From: Oscillospiraceae bacterium
GTDB taxonomy: Bacteria; Bacillota; Clostridia; Oscillospirales; Oscillospiraceae
Reading direction: 5' to 3'
Length of the DNA stretch: 8,432 nucleotides
Assembly: GCA_016293265.1 (NCBI GenBank)
Contig: JAEDEN010000069.1
Coordinates: forward strand, 1-8,432
The notes under the pieces: model-generated
The model's input: only the letters and a program-made list of their open reading frames with translations
The model's database searches: none
Told to the model about the DNA's origin: nothing
Program-made: the position numbers and the translations under genes
Shown here: in pieces, positions 1 to 6,681 of the stretch
Layout of the letters: each line of letters opens with the position of its first letter
How positions within the stretch are numbered: position 1 is the first letter of the stretch

Positions 1-921
1 GCCCTGAAGCCCAACCTGGTCCAGACCCTGGAGGGCACCCCCGCCTTCATCCACGGCGGCCCCTTCGCCAATATCGCCCACGGCTGCAACTCCGTCATGG
101 CCACCCGCATGGCCCTGCGCCTGGGAGACTATGCCGTGACGGAGGCGGGCTTCGGCGCGGATCTGGGTGCCGAAAAGTTCCTGGATATCAAGTGCCGCCT
201 GGCGGGCCTGACTCCCTCCGCCGTTGTGGTGGTAGCCACCGTCCGGGCGCTGAAAAACCACGGCGGTGTCCCCAAGGCGGAGCTGAACCAGGAAAATCTG
301 GAAGCTCTGGAAAAGGGCCTTCCCAACCTCCTCCAGCACGTGGAGAACATCACTCAGGTCTACGGCCTGCCCTGCGTGGTGGCCATCAATGCCTTCCCCA
401 CCGACACCGCCGCGGAGCTGAAGCTGGTGGAGGATAAGTGCCGCGCTCTGGGCGTAAACGTGGCCCTCAGCGAGGTGTGGGCCAAGGGCGGCGAGGGCGG
501 CAAGGCCCTGGCCCAGGAAGTCCTGCGCCTGTGCGAGCAGCCCAACCACTTCCGCTTTGCCTACGATGCGGAGGACTCCATTGAAAAGAAGCTCAACGAT
601 ATCGCCGTGAAGGTCTATCATGCCGACGGCGTGGCCCTCACCCCCGGCGCCCGCAAGCAGCTCAAAGAGCTGGAGGCCCTTGGCTTTGGGAAACTCCCCA
701 TCTGCATGGCCAAGACCCAGTATTCCTTCTCCGATGACGCTGCCCTCCTGGGCGCGCCCAGGGGCTTTACCATCACCGTGCGGAACCTGAAGGTCTCCGC
801 CGGCGCGGGCTTCCTGGTGGCTCTGACGGGTGACATCATGACCATGCCCGGCCTTCCCAAGGTTCCCGCCGCCGAGCGCATCGACGTGGACGAGGACGGC
901 AGGATCACCGGCCTGTTCTAA
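1..921 (+). CDS. fhs: Formate--tetrahydrofolate ligase, C-terminal part (5' end outside window)
   Basis: This cytoplasmic enzyme joins formate to tetrahydrofolate using ATP, giving 10-formyl-tetrahydrofolate for one-carbon metabolism (purines, formyl-Met, and the Wood-Ljungdahl methyl branch where present). The frame is open from base 1, so the first 306 visible residues are the C-terminal part of a protein usually about 555 residues long. Visible family marks are [14 protein letters not shown] (residues 18-31), [12 protein letters not shown] (about 48-60), and the PROSITE-type signature [12 protein letters not shown] (78-89). Further on are [11 protein letters not shown] and the C-terminal TQYSFSDD and [10 protein letters not shown] stretches. 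No frameshift is seen and the gene ends at a normal TAA. The first in-frame ATG (base 97) is internal and is not a start. A strong palindromic terminator follows 20 bases after the stop. The identification is secure; only the N-terminal half with the P-loop is unseen. Confidence 0.97.
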   Translation, partial: ALKPNLVQTLEGTPAFIHGGPFANIAHGCNSVMATRMALRLGDYAVTEAGFGADLGAEKFLDIKCRLAGLTPSAVVVVATVRALKNHGGVPKAELNQENLEALEKGLPNLLQHVENITQVYGLPCVVAINAFPTDTAAELKLVEDKCRALGVNVALSEVWAKGGEGGKALAQEVLRLCEQPNHFRFAYDAEDSIEKKLNDIAVKVYHADGVALTPGARKQLKELEALGFGKLPICMAKTQYSFSDDAALLGAPRGFTITVRNLKVSAGAGFLVALTGDIMTMPGLPKVPAAERIDVDEDGRITGLF

Positions 922-941
922 GCTTTCTCAAAGATCTGCTG

Positions 942-977
942 AAAAAGAGAGACTGCCCATGGGCAGTCTCTCTTTTT
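942..977. terminator. Bidirectional rho-independent terminator between convergent fhs and the 2HCT transporter gene
   Basis: The 36 bases form a perfect palindrome. A 16-bp stem can form around a CATG loop, with A5 on the left and T5 on the right, so both strands give a GC-rich hairpin followed by a U run. It lies 20 bases past the fhs stop and about 50 bases past the stop of the convergent transporter gene, so it can serve both. Confidence 0.93.
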
Positions 978-1026
978 GCTACATTTTGTATAAACTTGCA
1001 GAAATATTGCGCCTTGGAATCGTTTT

Positions 1027-2328
1027 TCAGCCAACGATCTGCACCAGGATACTGCCGATGGTCAGCATCAGCGCCCCACAGGAGCGGGTGACGATCTGTG
1101 CGAAGGGCAGAAGCTCCATGCGGTGGGAGCTGCTGAGAACAGCCACGTTCCCGGACCCGCCCATATTGGTGGTGCACATCCCCGCCGCGATGGCGGATTC
1201 CAGGGGATAAAAGCCCACCAGCTTGCCCAGAACCGCCGCCGTCAGGGTGATGGAGCACACGATGACCACCACCGCCGCCAGATACAGCGGCGTCAACGTG
1301 GCAAGGATGGTCCTCAGGTCCAGGAGGGCAAAGCCGATGCCTGCAAGGCAGGCAAATGTCCAGCTCTTGATGGCAAACTGGCCCCAGGCCCGGGCGGCGT
1401 TTTCCATCTCCCCGGGCATGATCCCCGTGGCCTTCACAAGGACAACGCAGATGATCATCCAGGCATAGGTGGGAACGATGACTGCAAAGCGGTGGAGCAG
1501 CGCGCCCAACTGGTAAAAGCCGAAGGAGATGAGCATACCGGCCAGCAGCGCCGGGAAGGACTCCTCCACCGGCTCCGCCTTTCGGACCTCCTTCCCGTCG
1601 TTCACCAGCGTTCCGTTGCCGGTGAGATGGGGATGGGTGCGGCCCACGTTATTCAAAATGCCGCCCAGGATAATGGCCACCACGTTACCCAGGACGGTGG
1701 CAGGGGCCATCCGGGTCAGGACGTCCGCCGCCTCCACCCCCAGCGCCTGGGAAAAAATCTCCGACAGGGGCAGTGTGCCCGCGGTCATACCGCCGCTGGT
1801 CATGGGCACGCCAATATAGAGGATGCCATCCCAGAACCTCTGGCCCATCAGCACGCCGAAAAGCCCCGAAAGGGTGATGCCCACGGCGATGGAGCAGATG
1901 GCCACCGGCAAAATCCGCACCGTGGCCCGCAGGAGGAGATCACGGTCCACATTGAGGAGGCTGCCTGTGATGAGGGCGGCGATATAAAAGACCAGAAAGC
2001 CGCTGTCATTGATAAAATAATCCAACGTCTCCCGGGTCTGGGGAGGGACCAATCCCAGATAGGTGATGATGGCACCACCCAGAATGCACACCACAGACCC
2101 GCCCAGATACGTCTTTACCACCGGGATAATGTTTCCAAGGGCCGCCATGCCCTCTCCCAGCACCATCAGCACCAGCAGGGCCGGGACCATGCTCTTGGGA
2201 ATACATCCGGCATACATACAACCCAAAGTCAGCGCCAGGGCGGCGAGATACAGCCCCAGGGGCAGTCCCGCCACGCGCTTTTCCCCCAGGCACCGGAAGA
2301 GCTTTGTTTTTTCCTGTTTTTTCTCCAT
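1027..2328 (-). CDS. 2-hydroxycarboxylate transporter (2HCT/CitS-CimH-MaeN) family protein
   Basis: A predicted secondary transporter of 433 residues, close to the usual 440-450 of the family. Characterised members move citrate, malate or lactate with Na+ or H+ across the cytoplasmic membrane. Hydrophobic segments fill residues 20-430, broken by a polar loop at about 228-256. Two family re-entrant-loop motifs are visible: SGGMTAGTLPLSE (178-190) and MGGSGNVAVL (389-398). They are followed by HRMELLPFAQI (402-412), and an Arg sits at 415. The ATG at 2328 is preceded by GGAGG seven bases upstream. The N-terminus is lysine-rich and has no signal peptide. The gene stands alone between two terminators. 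Family assignment is firm; substrate is not. By remembered alignment to Salmonella CitS, Arg415 would match the essential Arg428, while Met389 would replace Arg402, so a substrate other than citrate is possible. Confidence 0.9.
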   Translation of the reverse strand: MEKKQEKTKLFRCLGEKRVAGLPLGLYLAALALTLGCMYAGCIPKSMVPALLVLMVLGEGMAALGNIIPVVKTYLGGSVVCILGGAIITYLGLVPPQTRETLDYFINDSGFLVFYIAALITGSLLNVDRDLLLRATVRILPVAICSIAVGITLSGLFGVLMGQRFWDGILYIGVPMTSGGMTAGTLPLSEIFSQALGVEAADVLTRMAPATVLGNVVAIILGGILNNVGRTHPHLTGNGTLVNDGKEVRKAEPVEESFPALLAGMLISFGFYQLGALLHRFAVIVPTYAWMIICVVLVKATGIMPGEMENAARAWGQFAIKSWTFACLAGIGFALLDLRTILATLTPLYLAAVVVIVCSITLTAAVLGKLVGFYPLESAIAAGMCTTNMGGSGNVAVLSSSHRMELLPFAQIVTRSCGALMLTIGSILVQIVG

Positions 2329-2352
2329 ATTTCCGCCTCCATGATTCTCTTA

Positions 2353-2382
2353 AGTTTACCACAACCGCAGCCGCCCATGCAA
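2353..2382 (-). promoter_or_regulatory. Weak candidate promoter for the 2HCT transporter gene
   Basis: On the minus strand TTGCAT, an 18-base spacer and TAAACT sit just upstream of the ribosome binding site. The matches to the sigma-A consensus are poor (3/6 and 4/6). An alternative, TTGTCC-N17-TGAAAT, lies further upstream in the same 160-base leader. A promoter is expected here because a terminator ends the preceding gene, but the exact site is uncertain. Confidence 0.25.
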
Positions 2383-2489
2383 CCGGAAGCGGAAAAAGTC
2401 CTTTTGCCATAAGTGCTGATGGTCTGAATCCCAATCAATTTCACCAACCGGCTTTGTCGCGGACAATTTCGCAATATCAACACAAAGGA

Positions 2490-2517
2490 AAAAGAGACTG
2501 CCGGGGCAGTCTCTTTT
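2490..2517 (-). terminator. Rho-independent terminator of the NSS transporter gene
   Basis: The arms AAAAGAGACTGCC (2490-2502) and its complement (2505-2517) give a 12-13-bp hairpin. Read on the minus strand it ends in a T5 run (2493-2489). It starts four bases after the NSS transporter stop codon. The AGAGACTGCC arm core is shared with the terminator at 942-977. Confidence 0.9.
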
Positions 2518-2520
2518 CTT

Positions 2521-3873
2521 TTACACCAGGCCCTGTACCAGGATCACCAGAATGAGGATGGGCAGGACGAATTGGAAATAGGGCTTGAAGGCCCTGGGCA
2601 TCTTCATGCCCGAACCGGTGTTGGCCTCCTTCAAATACTGCTCAAAGCCCCAGCCCCACTTGCTGACGCAGAAGAGCAGGTACACCAGGGAGCCCAAAGG
2701 CAGCAGAAGGTTGCTGACGATGAAATCCTCACTGTCCAGCACATCCCGGCCGCCGATCAGATGCAGATCGCTCCAGACATTGTAGCCCAGGACGCAGGGC
2801 AGGCTGGCCAAAAGGATGAAGATGCAGTTGAAAATAACAGCCTTCCTGCGGTCCCAGCCGAAATTGTCGATGCAGCTTGCCAGAAGGTTTTCAAACACAG
2901 CGATGACCGTGGTAAAGCTGGCAAAGGTCATAAACAGGAAGAACAGCGTTCCCCACAGGCGGCCGCCCGCCATATTCGCAAACACCTTGGGCAGGGTCAT
3001 GAAAATCAGTGCAGGACCGGCATTGGGTTCCACGCCGAAGCTGAAGCAGGCGGGGAAGATAATCATGCCGGACATAAGGGCCACAAAGGTATCCAGGCAG
3101 CAGATGCGCACGGACTCGCCGGTGAGGGTGTGCTCCCGGGTCATATAGCTGCCGAAGATCTCCATGGCGGCGATGCCCAGGCTCAGGGTGAAGAAGGCCT
3201 GGTTCATGGCGGCAGTGACCACGTTGCCAAGGCCCGCCTCTGCGGCACGGCCAAAGTCCGGCAGCAGGTAGAACCGGATGCCCTCCGCCGCTCCGGGCAG
3301 CAGGCAGCTATGGACGGCAAGGACCACGATTAGCCCCAGCAGGCACAGCATCATCCACTTGGAGATGCGCTCCAGGCCCCCCTGGAGGCCAAAGCTGCAT
3401 ACAGCGAAGCCCAGCAGCACCACCAGAGCCATATATCCGCCCATCTCAGCGGGATTGGACAGCATCCCCCCAAATACGCCGTCCACGGCGTCCGCCGGGA
3501 GCGCGGAGAAGGTGCCGGCGGCAAATTTAAAGAAATAGCCCAGCATCCATCCGGCGACGGTGGTATAATACATCATTAAAAGGTAGCAGCCCAGGATGCA
3601 GAACCAGCCGTGGATGTGCCACTTACTGCCCTTGGGCTCCAGCTCCCGGTAGCCCAGGACGGCGCTTTTGCGGCTGGCGCGGCCCACAGCCAGCTCCATC
3701 GTCAAAACGGGCACGCCCATAATGACCAGAAACAGCAGGTAAAACAGCACGAACACGCCGCCGCCGTTGGCGCCGGCCACATAGGGAAACTTCCAGACGT
3801 TACCGATGCCGATGGCGCAGCCCGCGCTCACCAGCAAAAAGCCCAGTCTGGACCCGAAATTCTCGCGTTTCAT
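2521..3873 (-). CDS. Neurotransmitter:sodium symporter (NSS/SNF) family transporter
   Basis: A sodium-coupled amino-acid or amine importer of the LeuT fold, 450 residues, with about 11 hydrophobic segments (the last at roughly 432-449) as in bacterial 11-helix members such as MhsT. The unwound first helix reads SAGCAIGIGNVWKFPY (16-31), followed by ANGGGVF and ELAVGRA. By alignment to LeuT, the sodium-site residues are kept: Gly18, Ala20, Ile21, Asn25, Thr229 in AFFTLSLG, and Ala318, Thr321, Thr322 in ASFTT. Substrate cannot be told from sequence; the class includes tryptophan, tyrosine and branched-chain transporters. The chosen ATG at 3873 has AGGAGGG eight bases upstream. An in-frame ATG at 3909 is rejected because it overlaps the -10 element and lacks a ribosome binding site. 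The gene has its own promoter and terminator, so it is probably monocistronic. Its upstream neighbour is glutaminase. Confidence 0.95.
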   Translation of the reverse strand: MKRENFGSRLGFLLVSAGCAIGIGNVWKFPYVAGANGGGVFVLFYLLFLVIMGVPVLTMELAVGRASRKSAVLGYRELEPKGSKWHIHGWFCILGCYLLMMYYTTVAGWMLGYFFKFAAGTFSALPADAVDGVFGGMLSNPAEMGGYMALVVLLGFAVCSFGLQGGLERISKWMMLCLLGLIVVLAVHSCLLPGAAEGIRFYLLPDFGRAAEAGLGNVVTAAMNQAFFTLSLGIAAMEIFGSYMTREHTLTGESVRICCLDTFVALMSGMIIFPACFSFGVEPNAGPALIFMTLPKVFANMAGGRLWGTLFFLFMTFASFTTVIAVFENLLASCIDNFGWDRRKAVIFNCIFILLASLPCVLGYNVWSDLHLIGGRDVLDSEDFIVSNLLLPLGSLVYLLFCVSKWGWGFEQYLKEANTGSGMKMPRAFKPYFQFVLPILILVILVQGLV

Positions 3874-3881
3874 AAAAATAG

Positions 3882-3888
3882 CCCTCCT
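3882..3888 (-). promoter_or_regulatory. Ribosome binding site that fixes the NSS transporter start
   Basis: AGGAGGG on the minus strand lies eight bases before the ATG at 3873. No comparable site precedes the in-frame ATG at 3909, so the shorter 450-residue protein is preferred. Confidence 0.85.
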
Positions 3889-3907
3889 AAAATGCGGTTG
3901 CTTCTTC

Positions 3908-3935
3908 ATTATACAGATTTTCCGGCACTTTACAA
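3908..3935 (-). promoter_or_regulatory. Sigma-A-type promoter of the NSS transporter gene
   Basis: On the minus strand TTGTAA (3935-3930), a 16-base spacer and a perfect TATAAT (3913-3908) are seen. The predicted transcription start is near 3901, giving a leader of about 28 bases with the AGGAGGG site in it. It lies just past the glutaminase terminator. Confidence 0.75.
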
Positions 3936-3957
3936 CCGCTTTTCCGGTTTTTATGCA

Positions 3958-3993
3958 AAAAGATGCCCTCCGTGAGGCCGGAGGGCATCTTTT
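3958..3993 (-). terminator. Rho-independent terminator of glsA
   Basis: The arms AAAAGATGCCCTCC (3958-3971) and GGAGGGCATCTTTT (3980-3993) form a 14-15-bp stem with a small loop. On the minus strand a T5 run follows. It begins 27 bases after the glsA stop and separates glsA from the NSS transporter promoter. Confidence 0.92.
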
Positions 3994-4019
3994 CAGGTGA
4001 TCTCAGTTGGTTTTATGGC

Positions 4020-4946
4020 TCAGAACATATTGAGCCCCATCTTGTCGGAAAGATATTCCAAAACCTTCAATCCGCCCACGCTGTTGCCCTTTACATCCAG
4101 GGCGGGACCGTAAACGCCGATGCCGCACTTACCGATGGGGGCGGAGATGATGCCGCCGCCCACGCCGCTCTTGGAGGGCATTCCCACGGTGGCGGCAAAT
4201 TCGCCGGAGTAATCATACATCCCGCAGGTGACCATCAGGGAGCGGACCAGCTTCACCACCCGCAGCGGCACCAGCTCCCTGCCGGAACGGGGGTCTACGC
4301 CGTTGTTGGCCAGGACTGCGGCGAAATAGGACAGGTCCTTGCAGTTGGCACTGATGGAGCAGATGGAAAAGTACAAATCCAGGTGCTCTTCCACCTCGCC
4401 GTCGATGATGCCGTTGGATTTCATCAGGTTGATGATGGCCCGATTTTTATAGCCGGTGGCCTTTTCAGAGCGGAAAACGGAAAAGTCGATATCTACCTCG
4501 GGGTTTCCGGTCAGAAGGCGGGCAAAGTCCACGCAGGCCTGCTGTCGCTCCGCCAGGCAGGAGCCCCGGATGCAGCTTGCAACGGCGATGGCTCCGGCGT
4601 TGATCATGGGATTAAAGGGCTTGTTGTCGGTCAACTGGTCCAGGCGCACCATGGAGTTAAAGGCATCGCCGGTGGGCTCCATGCCCACCTTTGTGAATAC
4701 ATATTCAAAGCCGTTGTGCTCAATGGCCAGAATCAGGCTCATGACCTTGGCGATGCTCTGCATGGTGAAATAGGCATCGCATTCACCGGCGGTGATGATG
4801 CTGCCGTCCTCCAGGCTGCAAATGGCCACTCCCAGGCGGTTAGGGTCGATCTTGGCCAGCTCCGGGATATAGCCCGCGGGCTTGCCATAGCGGGTAAAGG
4901 GACGTCCATAACTGAGGGCCTCCTGTAAAAGAAGCTGCTGATTCAT
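4020..4946 (-). CDS. glsA: Glutaminase A (serine-dependent beta-lactamase-fold type)
   Basis: This cytoplasmic enzyme hydrolyses L-glutamine to L-glutamate and ammonia. The 308 residues match the usual length of bacterial GlsA. The catalytic SxxK is in TMQSIAK (Ser64, Lys67). The substrate-binding NPMINAGA stretch is at 112-119, with SEKAT (160-164), YKNRAI (166-171) and LYFS (191-194) further on, and the late KSGVGGGI motif (259-266) carries the conserved Ser260. No key residue seems to be lost and there is no signal peptide. There is no C-terminal STAS or ankyrin extension. The ATG at 4946 has AAGGAG eight bases upstream. The gene starts 33 bases after the dCMP deaminase stop with no hairpin between, so the two are probably co-transcribed, and it ends at its own terminator. 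Together with the sodium symporter downstream it may support glutamine use, though this is inference. Confidence 0.96.
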   Translation of the reverse strand: MNQQLLLQEALSYGRPFTRYGKPAGYIPELAKIDPNRLGVAICSLEDGSIITAGECDAYFTMQSIAKVMSLILAIEHNGFEYVFTKVGMEPTGDAFNSMVRLDQLTDNKPFNPMINAGAIAVASCIRGSCLAERQQACVDFARLLTGNPEVDIDFSVFRSEKATGYKNRAIINLMKSNGIIDGEVEEHLDLYFSICSISANCKDLSYFAAVLANNGVDPRSGRELVPLRVVKLVRSLMVTCGMYDYSGEFAATVGMPSKSGVGGGIISAPIGKCGIGVYGPALDVKGNSVGGLKVLEYLSDKMGLNMF

Positions 4947-4979
4947 AATCTCTTCTCCTTTTTATTCACTTGCGCTTTT

Positions 4980-5489
4980 TTACTGACGGTCCAGGATGGC
5001 ATCGGGGTCCAGCACGGGACTGAGCAGGTCATCCTGGGCGATCCACTCCTTCACATCCACCACGTCAAACTCCGTTTCCGTCCGGCGGATGACCACCTTT
5101 TCCAGCCCCGCGTTGATGACCATGCGGCGGCACATCAGGCAGGAGGTGGCGTCCGGTAGCAGCGCTCCGGTGCGGGCGTCCCTTCCCACCAGGTAAATGG
5201 TGCCGCCCACCATGTCACGGCGGCTGGCGGAAATGATGGCGTTGGCTTCTGCATGGACGGAGCGGCAAAGCTCATAGCGCTCTCCCCGGGGCACCCGCAT
5301 GGCTTCCCGGGAGCAGTATCCCATATCCACGCAGTTGGCCCGGCCTCTGGGGGCACCGTTATAGCCGGTGGAGATGATCTCATCGTTCTTCACGATGATG
5401 GCCCCGTAGACCCGCCGCAGGCAGGTGGCCCTCTCCAAAACGGTTTCCGCGATATCCAGGTAATAGTTTTCCTTACTGATGCGTCCCAT
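4980..5489 (-). CDS. dCMP deaminase family protein (ComEB-like)
   Basis: A zinc-dependent cytidine/deoxycytidylate deaminase of 169 residues. The family converts dCMP to dUMP, feeding thymidylate synthesis. Visible are the GAIIVKND and STGYNGAPRG segments (about 29-50) and the active-site HAEANAI (His79 zinc ligand, Glu81 proton shuttle). The second zinc motif is SCLMC, with Cys117 and Cys120, followed by RRMVINAGLEKVV. The second motif is usually PCxxC; here the residue before Cys117 is Ser116. The C-terminal tail (about 145-169) is acidic. The ATG at 5489 has GGAGGG six bases upstream, and a good promoter lies at 5516-5545. It is the first gene of a likely two-gene transcript with glsA. Length and the NGAPRG segment favour dCMP over free cytidine or tRNA substrates, but the substrate is inferred from the family. 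Confidence 0.92.
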   Translation of the reverse strand: MGRISKENYYLDIAETVLERATCLRRVYGAIIVKNDEIISTGYNGAPRGRANCVDMGYCSREAMRVPRGERYELCRSVHAEANAIISASRRDMVGGTIYLVGRDARTGALLPDATSCLMCRRMVINAGLEKVVIRRTETEFDVVDVKEWIAQDDLLSPVLDPDAILDRQ

Positions 5490-5515
5490 AGACTTCCCTC
5501 CGTCCGGTTTTTTTC

Positions 5516-5545
5516 ATTTTATCATGTTTCGGCGGGATCTGACAA
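5516..5545 (-). promoter_or_regulatory. Sigma-A-type promoter of the dCMP deaminase-glsA unit
   Basis: On the minus strand TTGTCA (5545-5540), an 18-base spacer and TAAAAT (5521-5516) are seen, each matching the consensus at five of six bases. The predicted start point is about 20 bases before the dCMP deaminase start codon, upstream of the GGAGGG site. Confidence 0.65.
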
Positions 5546-5658
5546 GAGAGGGGCCGTGGAAAAGAGAGGAAAAACGCAGGAAGGATGGGGCCGGGGGCGC
5601 ATCTTCCGCTTCGCATTTCAGCCGCCGCTCAGTCATCCCTGCAAAATTTCTCAAATTG

Positions 5659-5690
5659 TTGAAGAATTCCCCCGGTTTGCACCGTAAAAT
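5659..5690 (+). promoter_or_regulatory. Weak candidate promoter region for the ECF sigma operon
   Basis: TAAAAT (5685-5690) lies 30 bases before the sigma factor ATG and could be a -10. The nearest -35-like hexamer, TTGAAG (5659-5664), is at a long 20-base spacing. I see no clear ECF-type GGAAC/CGTC pair, so autoregulation cannot be shown from this leader. The rest of the divergent gap from 5546 has no other recognisable site. Confidence 0.2.
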
Positions 5691-5705
5691 AGGTGTCGGA
5701 GGCGG

Positions 5706-5712
5706 AAGGAGG
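5706..5712 (+). promoter_or_regulatory. Ribosome binding site that fixes the sigma factor start
   Basis: AAGGAGG is eight bases before the ATG at 5721. The in-frame GTG at 5712 overlaps this site and is therefore an unlikely start. Confidence 0.85.
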
Positions 5713-5720
5713 TGGCCGGT

Positions 5721-6239
5721 ATGACAAATCATGAATTTTCAGACCTGGTCACGCGGTACGAGCGCCTGGTGTACACCATCTGCTTTCAGTTGGTCCGGGA
5801 TCCCGGCGCGGCGGAGGATCTGACCCAGGAGACCTTCCTCTCCGCCTACCTCCACCGGGAAAGCTGTCCCGCCGGGTATGAGCGGCAGTGGCTGGGGCGT
5901 ATCGCATCCAACAAGGCCAAAGACCACCTTCAAAGTGCCTGGAACCGCCGCACCCAGCTTCCCGGAGACGAGGGGATGCCCCCCGGCCTCTCTCCCCCCG
6001 CGGAGGAAGTGGCCCTCAGCCGGGTGGGAGCCCGGGAGATCCGGGCCGCCATTGAAGGCCTGCCGGAGCCGTACGGCCCGGTATGCAGGCTCTGTCTTTT
6101 GGAGGAGCGCTCGGCGGAGGAAGCCGCCGCGGCCTTGAAGCGGCCGGTCAAAACCATTTACACACAGTTGAACCGGGGGAAGCGCATCCTGCGGGAGCGC
6201 ATAGAAAGGAGGGAAGGACATGGAGCTGTTCCGCGCTGA
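5721..6239 (+). CDS. ECF-type RNA polymerase sigma-70 family factor
   Basis: A short alternative sigma factor, 172 residues, with only the two conserved domains. Region 2 covers about residues 5-72: FSDLVTRYERLVYTICFQL, then DPGAAEDLTQETFLSAY, the core-binding and -10-melting part. A variable linker rich in Pro and Gly follows at 78-96. Region 4 covers about 106-163: AIEGLPEPYGPVC, then a helix-turn-helix ending in KRPVKTIYTQLNRGKRIL that would read the -35. There are no extra C-terminal domains. The ATG at 5721 is set by AAGGAGG eight bases upstream. Its 3' end overlaps the anti-sigma gene by 20 bases, indicating translational coupling and fixed stoichiometry. It is likely held inactive at the membrane by that protein. 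The subgroup and target promoters cannot be named from this window. Confidence 0.93.
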   Translation: MTNHEFSDLVTRYERLVYTICFQLVRDPGAAEDLTQETFLSAYLHRESCPAGYERQWLGRIASNKAKDHLQSAWNRRTQLPGDEGMPPGLSPPAEEVALSRVGAREIRAAIEGLPEPYGPVCRLCLLEERSAEEAAAALKRPVKTIYTQLNRGKRILRERIERREGHGAVPR

Positions 6240-6681
6240 CGGACACCTGACGGAGGAAGCGCTGCGGGCGCTGGCGGAAAACAAACCCCTTGACGAGCTG
6301 CACCGCCTGGAGGCGGCGGAGCACTTGTCCTTTTGCGACCTCTGCCTCCAGCGCTATACGGACGCACTGGGGGAGGAAGTCCTCCTGGCCCCCGCCCAAA
6401 GCTGCCGGGAAACCATCTGGCGGCGCATCCGGGCCAGGGCAGTGCGCCTTTTTACCTCCCGGTACGCCACGGCGGCTGCCGCCGTGGCCCTGGCACTGGT
6501 GCTGGTATGGGGAGTGCCGCCCATAGAGCGCCTTCCCTCCCCGGAACGCACCTCCATCACGGAGCGGATGGAGCGCTGGCCGGAGCAATTGGGTGAATCT
6601 CTGAACAGCCTGCTGAAGGACTTTGGTGGTCTTTTCCACAGGCCGGACTTCTTGAATGAATATGGAGGAATCGGATCATGA
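6220..6681 (+). CDS. Membrane-anchored zinc-type anti-sigma factor
   Basis: Probable inhibitor of the sigma factor encoded directly upstream, 153 residues. The cytoplasmic N-terminus carries the zinc-binding HxxxCxxC motif of anti-sigma domains: His35, Cys39 and Cys42 in EHLSFCDLC. A basic stretch RRIRARAVR (68-76) precedes one transmembrane segment (about 82-99, Ala/Val/Leu-rich). An outer tail of about 54 residues follows, with a probable amphipathic helix around 118-140 and no recognised sensor domain. The ATG at 6220 has AAAGGAGG seven bases upstream and overlaps the sigma gene by 20 bases. Its TGA overlaps the next gene's ATG in ATGA. Role is inferred from motif plus position; sequence conservation outside the zinc motif is low in this family. 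Redox sensing, as in RsrA-like members, is possible but not shown. Confidence 0.85.
   Translation: MELFRADGHLTEEALRALAENKPLDELHRLEAAEHLSFCDLCLQRYTDALGEEVLLAPAQSCRETIWRRIRARAVRLFTSRYATAAAAVALALVLVWGVPPIERLPSPERTSITERMERWPEQLGESLNSLLKDFGGLFHRPDFLNEYGGIGS

Noticed and set aside
1123..2412. Long plus-strand open frame of 429 codons
   Set aside because: It lies antisense to the 2HCT transporter, and its Gly/His/Gln-rich product has no domain. It is a shadow frame of GC-rich coding DNA, and no ribosome binding site is seen.
2572..3333. Plus-strand open frame of 253 codons opposite the NSS transporter
   Set aside because: It is antisense to conserved membrane helices and rich in Gly, Gln, His and Ala, with no recognisable domain.
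3963..4928. Plus-strand open frame of 321 codons opposite glsA
   Set aside because: It begins inside the glsA terminator and mirrors glsA codons. The product is low-complexity, and glsA itself is unmistakable.
4947..4979. Possible separate glsA promoter in the A/T-rich gap after the dCMP deaminase gene
   Set aside because: TAAAAA-like hexamers are present on the minus strand, but no -35 element sits at suitable spacing, so co-transcription is the simpler reading.
5680..5695. CACC/GGTG inverted repeat around the TAAAAT in front of the sigma factor gene
   Set aside because: Four-base arms are expected by chance and do not support an operator call.
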